From an uncultured Succinivibrio sp. (lineage in GTDB: Bacteria; Pseudomonadota; Gammaproteobacteria; Enterobacterales; Succinivibrionaceae), in assembly GCA_900767695.1 (NCBI GenBank), contig CAAGAC010000096.1, forward strand, positions 1 to 6,653: a DNA stretch of 6,653 nt. Reading direction: 5' to 3'. Below, one piece after another: positions 1 through 5,313 of the stretch. The first letter of the stretch is position 1. Every line of letters starts with the position of its first letter. The notes beneath the pieces were generated by a model, which did no database searches, was not told where the DNA came from, and saw only the letters and a list, made by a program, of their open reading frames with translations. A program made the position numbers and the translations under genes.

Positions 1-922
1 CCGCATGGCGCCTCAGGATCCCGGCAACGCTGAACTCGCAGAGGGTTCTGAACAGGTCGAAGATGAGCGGCGAGAGCGAGCGGATGAAGTCCGCAAGCTC
101 GCCGCGCTTGAGCTTGAGATCGCATTCAAGCGCGTACTCGAACATGCCCGACTTCTGGCCCTCGAAGGGAAGGAGCCTAGTTGAGAACTTGCGCTCGTAG
201 TCCCGGACGCTGCCGAGCATCAGGTGCGAGCGGTCCCTGGCAGCTTCGAGCAAGCCGAGGTATTGCGCGGTCAGGACGCGGTTGAGTCCTGCTGCCATGG
301 AGCAGGCGGCGTCGTAGTCGTAGCTTCGGACAAACTCGGCGATCTGCTGGCGCTGCGTCATGTAGATGAGGTTCTCAAGCACCTCGGTCTTGGTGCGGTC
401 GCCGCTTTCAGGAGAGTCCGCGAGCATCTGCCTGATCTCGTCGTGCGAGAACGTTCGTCCGTGCCAAGGGCGTTCCATGCTGTTCTTGTTGAGATCGACG
501 CGCACGCACTGGCATTCGATCTCGCCAAGCGATCCGAGCACGAGCAGGGCGCCCTTCATTCCCGGCGTCCCTGACGAGATGTTGAGGATGAGCTTGTCGC
601 CTTCTGCCATCGAGGGGACGATCTGTCCCTTGATGATCTTGCTGAAGACCTTGTAGTACTTGTCGTGCTCCTGCGGATTCAGGTTGTCCTTGTCCTCGAT
701 GCACTCGATCCTGGGTTCCGGGCGGCCGAGCGCCTTTGAGAGTTCCTTGATCGCGATGCGGCAGTTGTCCTTGTTCGGGACCATCGCCGCGCTGAAGTAG
801 AGCCAGATCTCGTCAGGGGCGCGCTGCCTGACGATGTGCAGCATCGATCCGTCGAAGTTGTTGTTGCTACCGAAAGGATCGTTGCTCCCGATCGGCGAGA
901 AGAGGAAAGTCTTGTTTCCCAT
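1..922 (-). CDS. csm6: Csm6-like CARF-HEPN RNase of type III CRISPR systems (partial, 3' end off window)
   Basis: The first 307 residues are visible; the rest lies beyond the left edge. The N-terminal CARF domain (about 1-165) carries the hallmarks of Csm6: SPIGSNDP at 9-16, DGSMLHIVR at 24-32, and LNISSGTPGMKGAL at 113-126, the family's ligand-binding signature. Residues about 180-307 are helical (including YDYDAA at 201-206) and resemble the linker leading into the HEPN domain. The catalytic R-x4-6-H motif is not in the visible part, so nuclease activity cannot be judged. In known systems Csm6 is a stand-alone RNase switched on by cyclic oligoadenylate (cA4 or cA6) made by Cas10, and it cleaves RNA non-specifically during phage attack. 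The start is the ATG complementary to 920-922, preceded by a purine-rich AGGGGG four bases upstream. The gene diverges from the sigma-54 promoter at 1179-1196. A Csx1-type relative is the main alternative. Confidence 0.85.
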   Translation of the reverse strand, partial: MGNKTFLFSPIGSNDPFGSNNNFDGSMLHIVRQRAPDEIWLYFSAAMVPNKDNCRIAIKELSKALGRPEPRIECIEDKDNLNPQEHDKYYKVFSKIIKGQIVPSMAEGDKLILNISSGTPGMKGALLVLGSLGEIECQCVRVDLNKNSMERPWHGRTFSHDEIRQMLADSPESGDRTKTEVLENLIYMTQRQQIAEFVRSYDYDAACSMAAGLNRVLTAQYLGLLEAARDRSHLMLGSVRDYERKFSTRLLPFEGQKSGMFEYALECDLKLKRGELADFIRSLSPLIFDLFRTLCEFSVAGILRRHA

Positions 923-997
923 GAAGCCCCCTAGGAGGATTTGCGGATGCTCTCCGCGTTGAAGCATGCCGGCGCGCATCGGCGCACCGCAAGGTAT

Positions 998-1129
998 TTT
1001 CGATCAAAAACGCCCGTCCTGCCTTGTCTCCGTAAAACAACGTTTTTAATATAATTCTTAATCTTTAATAAAAGTATTAACAAAAATCTTAATTTGCCAG
1101 CTCGCTGAAAAAAAACTAATTTCGATCAA
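998..1129. repeat. Two copies of TTTCGATCAA upstream of the sigma-54 promoter
   Basis: The 10-mer TTTCGATCAA occurs at 998-1007 and again at 1120-1129. Both copies are close to palindromic around GATC. The second runs into the 11-bp palindrome ATCAATTTGAT (1125-1135). Their centres lie about 180 and 55 bp upstream of the -24 element, a range in which sigma-54 activators bind, so they are candidate upstream activator sites for the CARF-AAA+ regulator. This assignment is inference; short AT-rich repeats can also arise by chance. Confidence 0.35.
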
Positions 1130-1178
1130 TTTGATGCATATCAATCTGTTACTTGGATATTTTGCCTTTTTCTCGGAG
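1021..1178. other. AT-rich divergent intergenic region between csm6 and the sigma-54 promoter
   Basis: This stretch is far richer in A and T than the flanking genes. It contains A- and T-tracts and repeats of CTTAAT-like words (for example around 1056-1094), so intrinsic curvature or nucleoid-protein binding is plausible. Sequence on the minus strand could supply a sigma-70 promoter for csm6, but no convincing -35/-10 pair was found. A search for the minus-strand GG-N10-GC pattern found no sigma-54 promoter facing csm6. Confidence 0.5.
1139..1151 (+). promoter_or_regulatory. IHF-binding site candidate
   Basis: TATCAATCTGTTA matches every fixed position of the IHF consensus WATCAANNNNTTR. It ends 29 bp before the -24 GG of the sigma-54 promoter, between that promoter and the candidate upstream activator palindrome. 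This is the usual place for IHF to bend DNA so that an enhancer-bound activator can reach the sigma-54 holoenzyme. The consensus is short and the region AT-rich, so the position is the main support. Confidence 0.6.
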
Positions 1179-1196
1179 TTGGCACGTCAAGTGCTT
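1179..1196 (+). promoter_or_regulatory. Sigma-54 (RpoN) promoter, -24/-12
   Basis: The sequence TTGGCACGTCAAGTGCTT contains a perfect -24 element (TGGCACG, 1180-1186), and a -12 element (GTGCT, 1191-1195) differing from TTGCT at one base. The invariant GG (1181-1182) and GC (1193-1194) are separated by exactly 10 bases, as sigma-54 requires. Transcription should start near 1206, giving a leader of about 37 bases before the small membrane protein. The nearest sigma-54 activator is the CARF-AAA+ gene at 2223-3857, which is the natural candidate to drive it. Confidence 0.85.
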
Positions 1197-1242
1197 TATT
1201 CATTGGCACAGAGCACAAGAGCAGATGAAAAGGAGAAAGGCA

Positions 1243-1449
1243 ATGAGCTTCACCGCAATCAGGAACACCGCCGCCGCTGTGGCCTCGGAGGCCAGGATCA
1301 CCCTCGGCAACGCCGTGGACTGCGCCTACTACGCGGCAATGGCTGTGAGCCTGGTCGGCTTTGCCGGCGTCGTGGGACTCGATCCCATCTCGCAGTACAC
1401 AGGGGTGGTGGTGGCCGTCCGCGCCCTCTGGATCGGGGTCAAGCGCTAG
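1243..1449 (+). CDS. Small two-helix membrane protein (68 aa), unknown family
   Basis: This is the first gene after the sigma-54 promoter. The ATG at 1243 is chosen because AGGAG lies at 1231-1235 with 7-base spacing; an in-frame ATG at 1225 would place that site inside the gene. The Ala-rich N-terminus (about 1-26) looks amphipathic. It is followed by a hydrophobic segment at about 29-46 (YYAAMAVSLVGFAGVVGL), a short DPISQ turn, and a second hydrophobic stretch at about 53-65, ending in VKR. This layout suits a helical hairpin in the inner membrane. I recognise no family. By analogy with the small pore-forming or holin-like effectors of defence systems, it could be a membrane-disrupting effector induced through the CARF regulator, but that is inference. 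It ends in TAG and is followed at once by a hairpin. Confidence 0.75.
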   Translation: MSFTAIRNTAAAVASEARITLGNAVDCAYYAAMAVSLVGFAGVVGLDPISQYTGVVVAVRALWIGVKR

Positions 1450-1458
1450 GGCATTGGG

Positions 1459-1493
1459 CAGGCGGCGGCACCGCCGCCTGTGAGCGCATCTTT
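1459..1493 (+). terminator. GC-rich hairpin with short T-run after the small membrane gene
   Basis: A perfect inverted repeat (1459-1468 with 1471-1480, central CA) can form a GC-rich hairpin. It is followed by GCATCTTT at 1486-1493. The same GCATCTTT tail follows the terminator hairpin at 2150-2181. The T-run is short and interrupted, so this may be a partial terminator or mRNA-stabilising hairpin that lowers expression of the downstream secreted protein relative to the membrane protein, not a full stop. Confidence 0.5.
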
Positions 1494-1544
1494 CACTAAA
1501 GACTACAGCAAACAAGAAGATAACAATCTATTTAGGAGAAAACC

Positions 1545-2138
1545 ATGAACGCAAGTTTCATCATCAGAACCATCGCCATCGCCACCATCGCCGCCGCCGT
1601 GTGCCACGGCGCCGCCTGGGCCAGGAGCGGAGCCAAGGCCAGCCCGGCGCCGCGCGCCGTATTGGGGTTCATCCCCGGCGAGACCACCAAGGAGGACTTC
1701 CTCGCAGGCTACCAGCAGCACTTCCAGGGCTGCGAGGGCCGCATATCCGGCGACGCCAGCCACCTCTACAAGGTAGGCTCGGGCACGCAGTGCTTCTCGG
1801 GGCTCCCGGGCAACCCCTCGCTGATGGTCAACTTCGGCTCGGGGGCGGTGGACCTTGTCGAGCTGACCTTCGAGAAGGACTTCAACGGCAACAACTTTGA
1901 CAGCTACGCCAGAGACATCCGCAAGAAGTACGGCAAGCCGCGCAAGTACCAGCACCCCTTCGTCGGCAACCGGTACGCCGAGTGGAAGACCTCGTGGGGC
2001 AAGATCATCATCGACTCGCCGCACATGTCCTTCCAGGGCACGCTCATTTACATAAGCGACTCGTTCGAGGACTTTCTCAACTCCCAGAGGAAGGAGGAGG
2101 AGCAGCAGCGGGCAAGGTCCAGGGAGGATCTGCTCTGA
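1545..2138 (+). CDS. Predicted secreted/periplasmic protein of unknown family (197 aa)
   Basis: The ATG at 1545 has AGGAG at 1534-1538, six bases upstream. The N-terminus has a signal peptide: a positive residue at 8, a hydrophobic core at about 9-19, and probable cleavage after AAWA (about residue 26). The mature part has two cysteines (63 and 83) that could form a disulfide. LGFIPGETTKEDFLAGY at 40-56 resembles the start of small periplasmic modules in which a G-x-T-xx-E/D segment precedes a helix. A W/Y-rich beta region follows (about 140-172), then a charged Glu/Gln/Arg tail (182-197). No enzymatic motif is visible. It lies 95 bp after the small membrane gene with no obvious promoter between, so co-transcription from the sigma-54 promoter is likely unless the intervening hairpin stops it. 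It could be a partner or a modulator of the membrane protein. The function is unknown. Confidence 0.8.
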   Translation: MNASFIIRTIAIATIAAAVCHGAAWARSGAKASPAPRAVLGFIPGETTKEDFLAGYQQHFQGCEGRISGDASHLYKVGSGTQCFSGLPGNPSLMVNFGSGAVDLVELTFEKDFNGNNFDSYARDIRKKYGKPRKYQHPFVGNRYAEWKTSWGKIIIDSPHMSFQGTLIYISDSFEDFLNSQRKEEEQQRARSREDLL

Positions 2139-2149
2139 AAAAGGCAGGG

Positions 2150-2191
2150 CCCGGCCGCGCCGCCATGGCGGCGCGGCCGGGGGCATCTTTT
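2150..2191 (+). terminator. Strong intrinsic terminator after the sigma-54 gene pair
   Basis: A perfect 32-bp GC-rich palindrome (2150-2181, centred on CCATGG) is followed by GCATCTTTT (2183-2191) and preceded by an A-run at 2138-2142. This is a typical intrinsic terminator. It ends about 20 bases before the Shine-Dalgarno of the CARF-AAA+ gene, leaving almost no room for a promoter between. The regulator must therefore be transcribed by read-through or from a promoter inside the upstream coding region. Confidence 0.8.
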
Positions 2192-2222
2192 AAATGCGTC
2201 AATGGTAGTGAGGAGTTTGGCA

Positions 2223-3857
2223 ATGGCCGACAAGCAAAAGCAGGGCAGGCTTGCGCGCGCAGCGCATGGGGCGATCATCATTTCCTGGTTCGGCACGACC
2301 GACCTCAACAGCATGAATGCGTGGCGCCTGAGCCAGGGGCTTGAGGCTACCCCGGGGGTAAGCAAGTACGCCGACCGGCTCAACCATGGCTTCGTGGAGA
2401 AGCACGGCGACAACGGCCCTGTGAGATCGCTCACCGACGGCATGCCGGCCCAGAAGATCTTCCTGCTCTCGAGCCTCGACTATGAGCCCGACGCCCCTGC
2501 CATGAAGGAATGGGTCGCCCGCGGCACCGAAGCCACGATCGAAATCGTCAAAAGCGGCATCAAGGATCCCACGGACTACGAGTCCATCCTCGCCTTCCTC
2601 GACAAGTTCCGCCTAGAGCACGCCAAGCCCGAGGACAGCCACCGCATGGTCTTCAACCTTTCGCCGGGCACCCCGGCGATGCAGGCCTGCACGCTGCTCT
2701 ACGCCCCCTTGAACTTCCCCTCGTGCAGGCTCTTCAAGACCCTGAGGCCCGAGTACGTCAAGGACGGGCAGTGCTACGTTGAGGTCAAGGTGCCTTACGC
2801 CGTGCCGTATTCGCTGGGAAGGAGGCCCTCGCTGGCAGGCAGCAGCACCGCCGCGTCGAAGCTGCTGGAGGACAGCATCAGGCTCTACGGGCCGGTGCGC
2901 TCCGTCAACATCCTGCTTCTGGGAGAGACCGGGGTGGGCAAGACCCGCTTTGCCTACCAGTTCCACTGCGGGTGCCGCAAGGCACTGGGACTCGATGGGG
3001 GCAAGGCTGAGCAGGGCTTCGTCGTGGCCAACTGCGCCGAGCTTGCCCGCGGCGACGGGCAGATGTTCAGGGCCGAGCTCTTCGGCGCCAGGAAAGGCTC
3101 CTACACCGGCGCGGTCCAGGACATGCCGGGGCTCTTCGGCACCGCGGCCAGGGACAAGGACGGCGGCACCCTCTTCCTCGACGAGGTGGGCGAGATCCCG
3201 CTTGAGATGCAGTCTGTGCTGTTAAGGGCGCTGCAGGAGCACAAGGCCCAAAGGCTTGGAGACAACGCGCCGTACGACATCAGCAAGGTGAGGATCATCG
3301 CGGCGACCAACCGCAACCTGCTCGACGCGGTCAGCAAGGGCACCTTCCGCGAGGATCTCTATTACCGCCTGGCGATGTGCCCGCTCAAGATCCCGTCGTT
3401 GCGCGAGGTGTCGAGGAAGGATCAGGCCGCCTTCGAGTCCATCCTCAAGAGCCTGCTCGAGGAAATCGCCGAGCGCGAGCCGATGCTCAAGGATCACGCG
3501 CGCCTGAGCGATGACGCGGTCGAGTTCTGCATGACCTACGGCTGGCCTGGCAACGTGCGCGAGATGGAGCACGTGCTGCTGCTTGCCTGCAACCTCGCCC
3601 GCTTCAACGGCAAGGGCATGGTCTCCAAGGAGGAGATCGAGGGCTATGTCAACAGCGCCATGCCGGAAAAAGCGGCGGAAAAGAGCGCGCTACCGCCGAC
3701 CGATCTTGAGGCTTGGGTGGCTTCCCATGAGAAGGTTTTCATCAAGATGGCCTTGGAAAAATCAGAAGGCAAGGCAAGCGGCGCGGCGAGGACCCTGGGG
3801 CTGACCTTGAGCAAGTTCAACACCCTCAGGGGAAGGCTGTTCAAGCCCAAGGATTGA
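2223..3857 (+). CDS. CARF-domain sigma-54-dependent transcriptional activator (RtcR-like architecture)
   Basis: The protein has 544 aa in three parts. Residues about 15-200 form a CARF-like sensor: IIISWFGTTDL at 18-28 and FNLSPGTPAMQA at 144-155, the latter closely matching the SSGTPGM ligand motif of the neighbouring Csm6. Residues about 215-450 form the AAA+ sigma-54-interaction domain: Walker A GETGVGKT (234-241), sigma-54 contact loop GSYTGA (292-297, a GAFTGA variant), Walker B TLFLDE (316-321), sensor I IIAATNRN (358-365), arginine fingers in FREDLYYRL (375-383) and sensor II GWPGNVRE (440-447). Residues about 506-540 form a Fis-type HTH. All catalytic motifs look intact. The ATG at 2223 is preferred over 2202 because AGGAG (2210-2214) lies 8 bases upstream. 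RtcR, the known CARF-AAA+ activator, controls rtcBA RNA repair genes. No rtc genes are visible here, and the sigma-54 promoter next door plus csm6 suggest a type III CRISPR-linked regulator responding to cOA. Confidence 0.88.
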   Translation: MADKQKQGRLARAAHGAIIISWFGTTDLNSMNAWRLSQGLEATPGVSKYADRLNHGFVEKHGDNGPVRSLTDGMPAQKIFLLSSLDYEPDAPAMKEWVARGTEATIEIVKSGIKDPTDYESILAFLDKFRLEHAKPEDSHRMVFNLSPGTPAMQACTLLYAPLNFPSCRLFKTLRPEYVKDGQCYVEVKVPYAVPYSLGRRPSLAGSSTAASKLLEDSIRLYGPVRSVNILLLGETGVGKTRFAYQFHCGCRKALGLDGGKAEQGFVVANCAELARGDGQMFRAELFGARKGSYTGAVQDMPGLFGTAARDKDGGTLFLDEVGEIPLEMQSVLLRALQEHKAQRLGDNAPYDISKVRIIAATNRNLLDAVSKGTFREDLYYRLAMCPLKIPSLREVSRKDQAAFESILKSLLEEIAEREPMLKDHARLSDDAVEFCMTYGWPGNVREMEHVLLLACNLARFNGKGMVSKEEIEGYVNSAMPEKAAEKSALPPTDLEAWVASHEKVFIKMALEKSEGKASGAARTLGLTLSKFNTLRGRLFKPKD

Positions 3858-3872
3858 GTTCGGGGGACAGGA

Positions 3873-3893
3873 GGGCAGGCGCCGCGCCTGCCC
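3873..3893. terminator. Hairpin between convergent genes, weak terminator candidate
   Basis: GGGCAGGCG (3873-3881) pairs with CGCCTGCCC (3885-3893) across a three-base loop, in the 56-bp gap between the convergent regulator and lipoprotein genes. The position suits a shared transcription end, but neither strand has a proper T-run after it, so it may act only as a stabilising 3' hairpin or depend on Rho. Confidence 0.4.
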
Positions 3894-3913
3894 TTGCCCG
3901 TCCAAGGCGCTTC

Positions 3914-4606
3914 TCAGTAGTGCAGGGTCATCGACAGCGACTCGGCGTCGCGGTTTGAGACGGTGACGATGCAGCGGCCGAACGAGATCTCGACATCCTC
4001 GATGTGGCCCTTGATCTTGACCTTGTCGCCTTTGCCCCAGTAGTCAGTGATCTTGTGGTAGTCCTCGAGCACTATGCCGTCGCGGCTCTCGCCGGGCACA
4101 GAGATCTCGGCCTTGTAGTACTTCTCGTTCTGCTCGGTGACGCTGGTGGAGTTGGTGTTGAGGGCGCGGGTTAGGGTGGTGACAACGCCGGTGGTGTCTA
4201 GGTACTTGGCGCGGTACTTGACGCTTGCCTTGTTCTCGTCCTTGCGGGCGTCCTCGCAGATCTTCTTGACGTCAGCGTACCTGTAGCTGGCTGCCGACTG
4301 GGCGCCGCTGTCCATGACAGGCTGGAAGCCGGTGCCGTCGTCATCGGCTGGAGCGCTTTTGCCGGCAGCGGCGGCAGCGGCAGCCTGCGCGGCCTTGTTG
4401 GCCCTCTCGGCAGCGATGGCTGCTTCCTTTGCAGCATGCTCGGCGCGGGCCTGGGCAGTGGCAGCGGCCTCCCTTGCCTCCGCAGCTTCCTTGTCTGCGG
4501 CAGCGGCTGACGAGCTGTCGTTGTCGTGGTAGGTCATTTCGAGGTTGGTGCACCCGGCGAGCGCGAAAGCCGCGACCAGGGCAGGGATGAGAGCGTTCTT
4601 GTTCAT
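3914..4606 (-). CDS. Lipoprotein with Ala-rich coiled coil and OB-fold-like C-terminal domain (230 aa)
   Basis: The start at 4606 gives a clean lipoprotein signal: basic MNK, a hydrophobic core, then LAGC with the lipidated Cys at 19. AGGA lies upstream of this ATG, whereas starting further upstream would bury the signal peptide. The residue after Cys is Thr, not Asp, which under the Lol rule points to the outer membrane. Residues about 34-82 are an Ala/Glu/Lys/Arg-rich heptad-like helix, probably a coiled coil spanning part of the periplasm. Residues about 108-220 (AKYLDTTGVV at 133-142, then GKGDKVKIKGHIEDVEI at 191-207) resemble the OB-fold periplasmic domain called tRNA_anti-like, named for its fold and not for tRNA binding. 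Cys117 and Cys212 could form a disulfide. It is convergent with the regulator and is probably not part of that module. The exact function is unknown; a cell-envelope role is likely. Confidence 0.82.
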   Translation of the reverse strand: MNKNALIPALVAAFALAGCTNLEMTYHDNDSSSAAAADKEAAEAREAAATAQARAEHAAKEAAIAAERANKAAQAAAAAAAGKSAPADDDGTGFQPVMDSGAQSAASYRYADVKKICEDARKDENKASVKYRAKYLDTTGVVTTLTRALNTNSTSVTEQNEKYYKAEISVPGESRDGIVLEDYHKITDYWGKGDKVKIKGHIEDVEISFGRCIVTVSNRDAESLSMTLHY

Positions 4607-4718
4607 ATTGTAGTTTCCTGCAGGCGCAAGCGCCCGTCCTAAGTTAGTGGCACAAGCCGTTTGCAACGCCAGATGCTGAACTGTCATCCATGATGAATCA
4701 TTTCATAACAGCAAATCT

Positions 4719-5202
4719 TAACGTTACGCTTATGGTGATTTTAGATCGAACGCCGGCGCCTTCCACAACGATATGAAAAATATGGCGGTCGATGTCACAG
4801 TTTTAAAAAATACAGTTTTGCTTGTGCGCTCTAAAAGTGCTAAGCAAGCAAGCTTATTTCTTGCCAAACAAGCGGTTCTTTCTTCAATTAAGGAAGGGCA
4901 GGCGCCACCGTTGTGTTGAGGCAGCCGTGTCTTATCTGGAATGGTGACGTTTTGTAGCAACGCACGTGATTGCAGTTTTGACAGCCTCCGGATGCCTAGC
5001 GAATCAACGCATTAACCGTAACGATATAAATATAAGCGCGATATTTGTCACAGTACCTATACAACATACTGATACATAGCGTAATAATAAATTCATTTGT
5101 TGAACCTTCGTATGTAACGTATTGAAATAACGTTCTTTATTACCTATTAAATACCCTGTTTTTGTGATAGATACAGCAAATTCTCAAAGAATCGTAACGA
5201 TA
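4719..5202. repeat. Dispersed GTAACG-centred motif, four copies
   Basis: CGTAACGATA occurs exactly at 5017-5026 and 5193-5202. Relatives are CGTAACGTTA on the minus strand at 4719-4728 and TGTAACGTAT at 5113-5122. The 5193 copy sits in the 11-bp palindrome ATCGTAACGAT (5191-5201), and AACGTT recurs at 5129-5134. Palindromic spaced sites of this kind suggest operators for a dimeric repressor or activator acting on the porin gene, and perhaps on the lipoprotein gene through the 4719 copy. The regulator is not identified. Confidence 0.45.
5122..5150 (+). promoter_or_regulatory. Candidate sigma-70 promoter for the porin gene
   Basis: TTGAAA (5122-5127) and TATTAA (5145-5150) are separated by 17 bases. 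They match 5 of 6 and 4 of 6 positions of the sigma-70 consensus. Transcription would start near 5157, giving a leader of about 155 bases. A second possible -10, TATCTT at 5218-5223, lies 17 bases after the GTAACG palindrome, which would then cover its -35. Neither can be chosen with certainty in such AT-rich DNA. Confidence 0.35.
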
Positions 5203-5265
5203 CGGTAAAAAATCTGCTATCTTTAACATGCCTCCAATGAGGGGCGATTACAGATCTAATAACAA

Positions 5266-5297
5266 CGATTGCGCCGCACTGCAATGCGGCAGAATCG
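5266..5297 (+). promoter_or_regulatory. Hairpin in porin mRNA leader next to the ribosome-binding site
   Basis: CGATT (5266-5270) pairs with AATCG (5293-5297), and GCCGCA (5273-5278) pairs with TGCGGC (5285-5290), separated by a 2x2 internal loop and closed by a six-base loop. The hairpin ends where the Shine-Dalgarno GAAGAGGA (5297-5304) begins, so it could protect the message, present the ribosome site or be a target for a small RNA. No decision between these is possible from sequence. Confidence 0.4.
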
Positions 5298-5313
5298 AAG
5301 AGGAATTCTATAT

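Larger units (their letters stand above)
4607..5313. other. Long AT-rich divergent intergenic region between lipoprotein and porin genes
   Basis: This 707-bp stretch holds no supportable gene. The only open frame of note, on the minus strand at 4730-4960, has no signal peptide, domain or clear ribosome site. The region must hold the promoters of both divergent genes. It is richest in A and T between about 5010 and 5230, and it contains the GTAACG-type repeats and the hairpin leader listed separately. Such a long, AT-rich regulatory region fits a nutrient-regulated porin. Confidence 0.6.

Noticed and set aside
1440..1545. Read-through of the TAG ending the small membrane protein, considered because the porin also has an odd TAG
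   Set aside because: The bases after this TAG form a GC-rich hairpin and an AT-rich leader, not plausible coding sequence, so TAG acts here as an ordinary stop and there is no case for codon reassignment.
1503..2186. Minus-strand open frame covering the secreted-protein gene
   Set aside because: It has low-complexity Leu/Val/Ala/Arg composition, overlaps the terminator palindrome and has no ribosome site; the plus-strand gene has a signal peptide and good ribosome site.
4648..4665. Sigma-54-like sequence TGGCACAAGCCGTTTGCA upstream of the lipoprotein gene
   Set aside because: The GG and GC are 12 bases apart instead of 10, and it points away from the lipoprotein gene.
4730..4960. Minus-strand 76-codon open frame in the intergenic region
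   Set aside because: There is no clear Shine-Dalgarno, no domain or signal sequence, and it lies in AT-rich regulatory DNA.
5163..5178. Possible CRP site (TGTGATAGATACAGCA) upstream of the porin
   Set aside because: Only the left half matches the consensus; the right half agrees at two of five positions, too weak to annotate although CRP control of a maltoporin would be expected.
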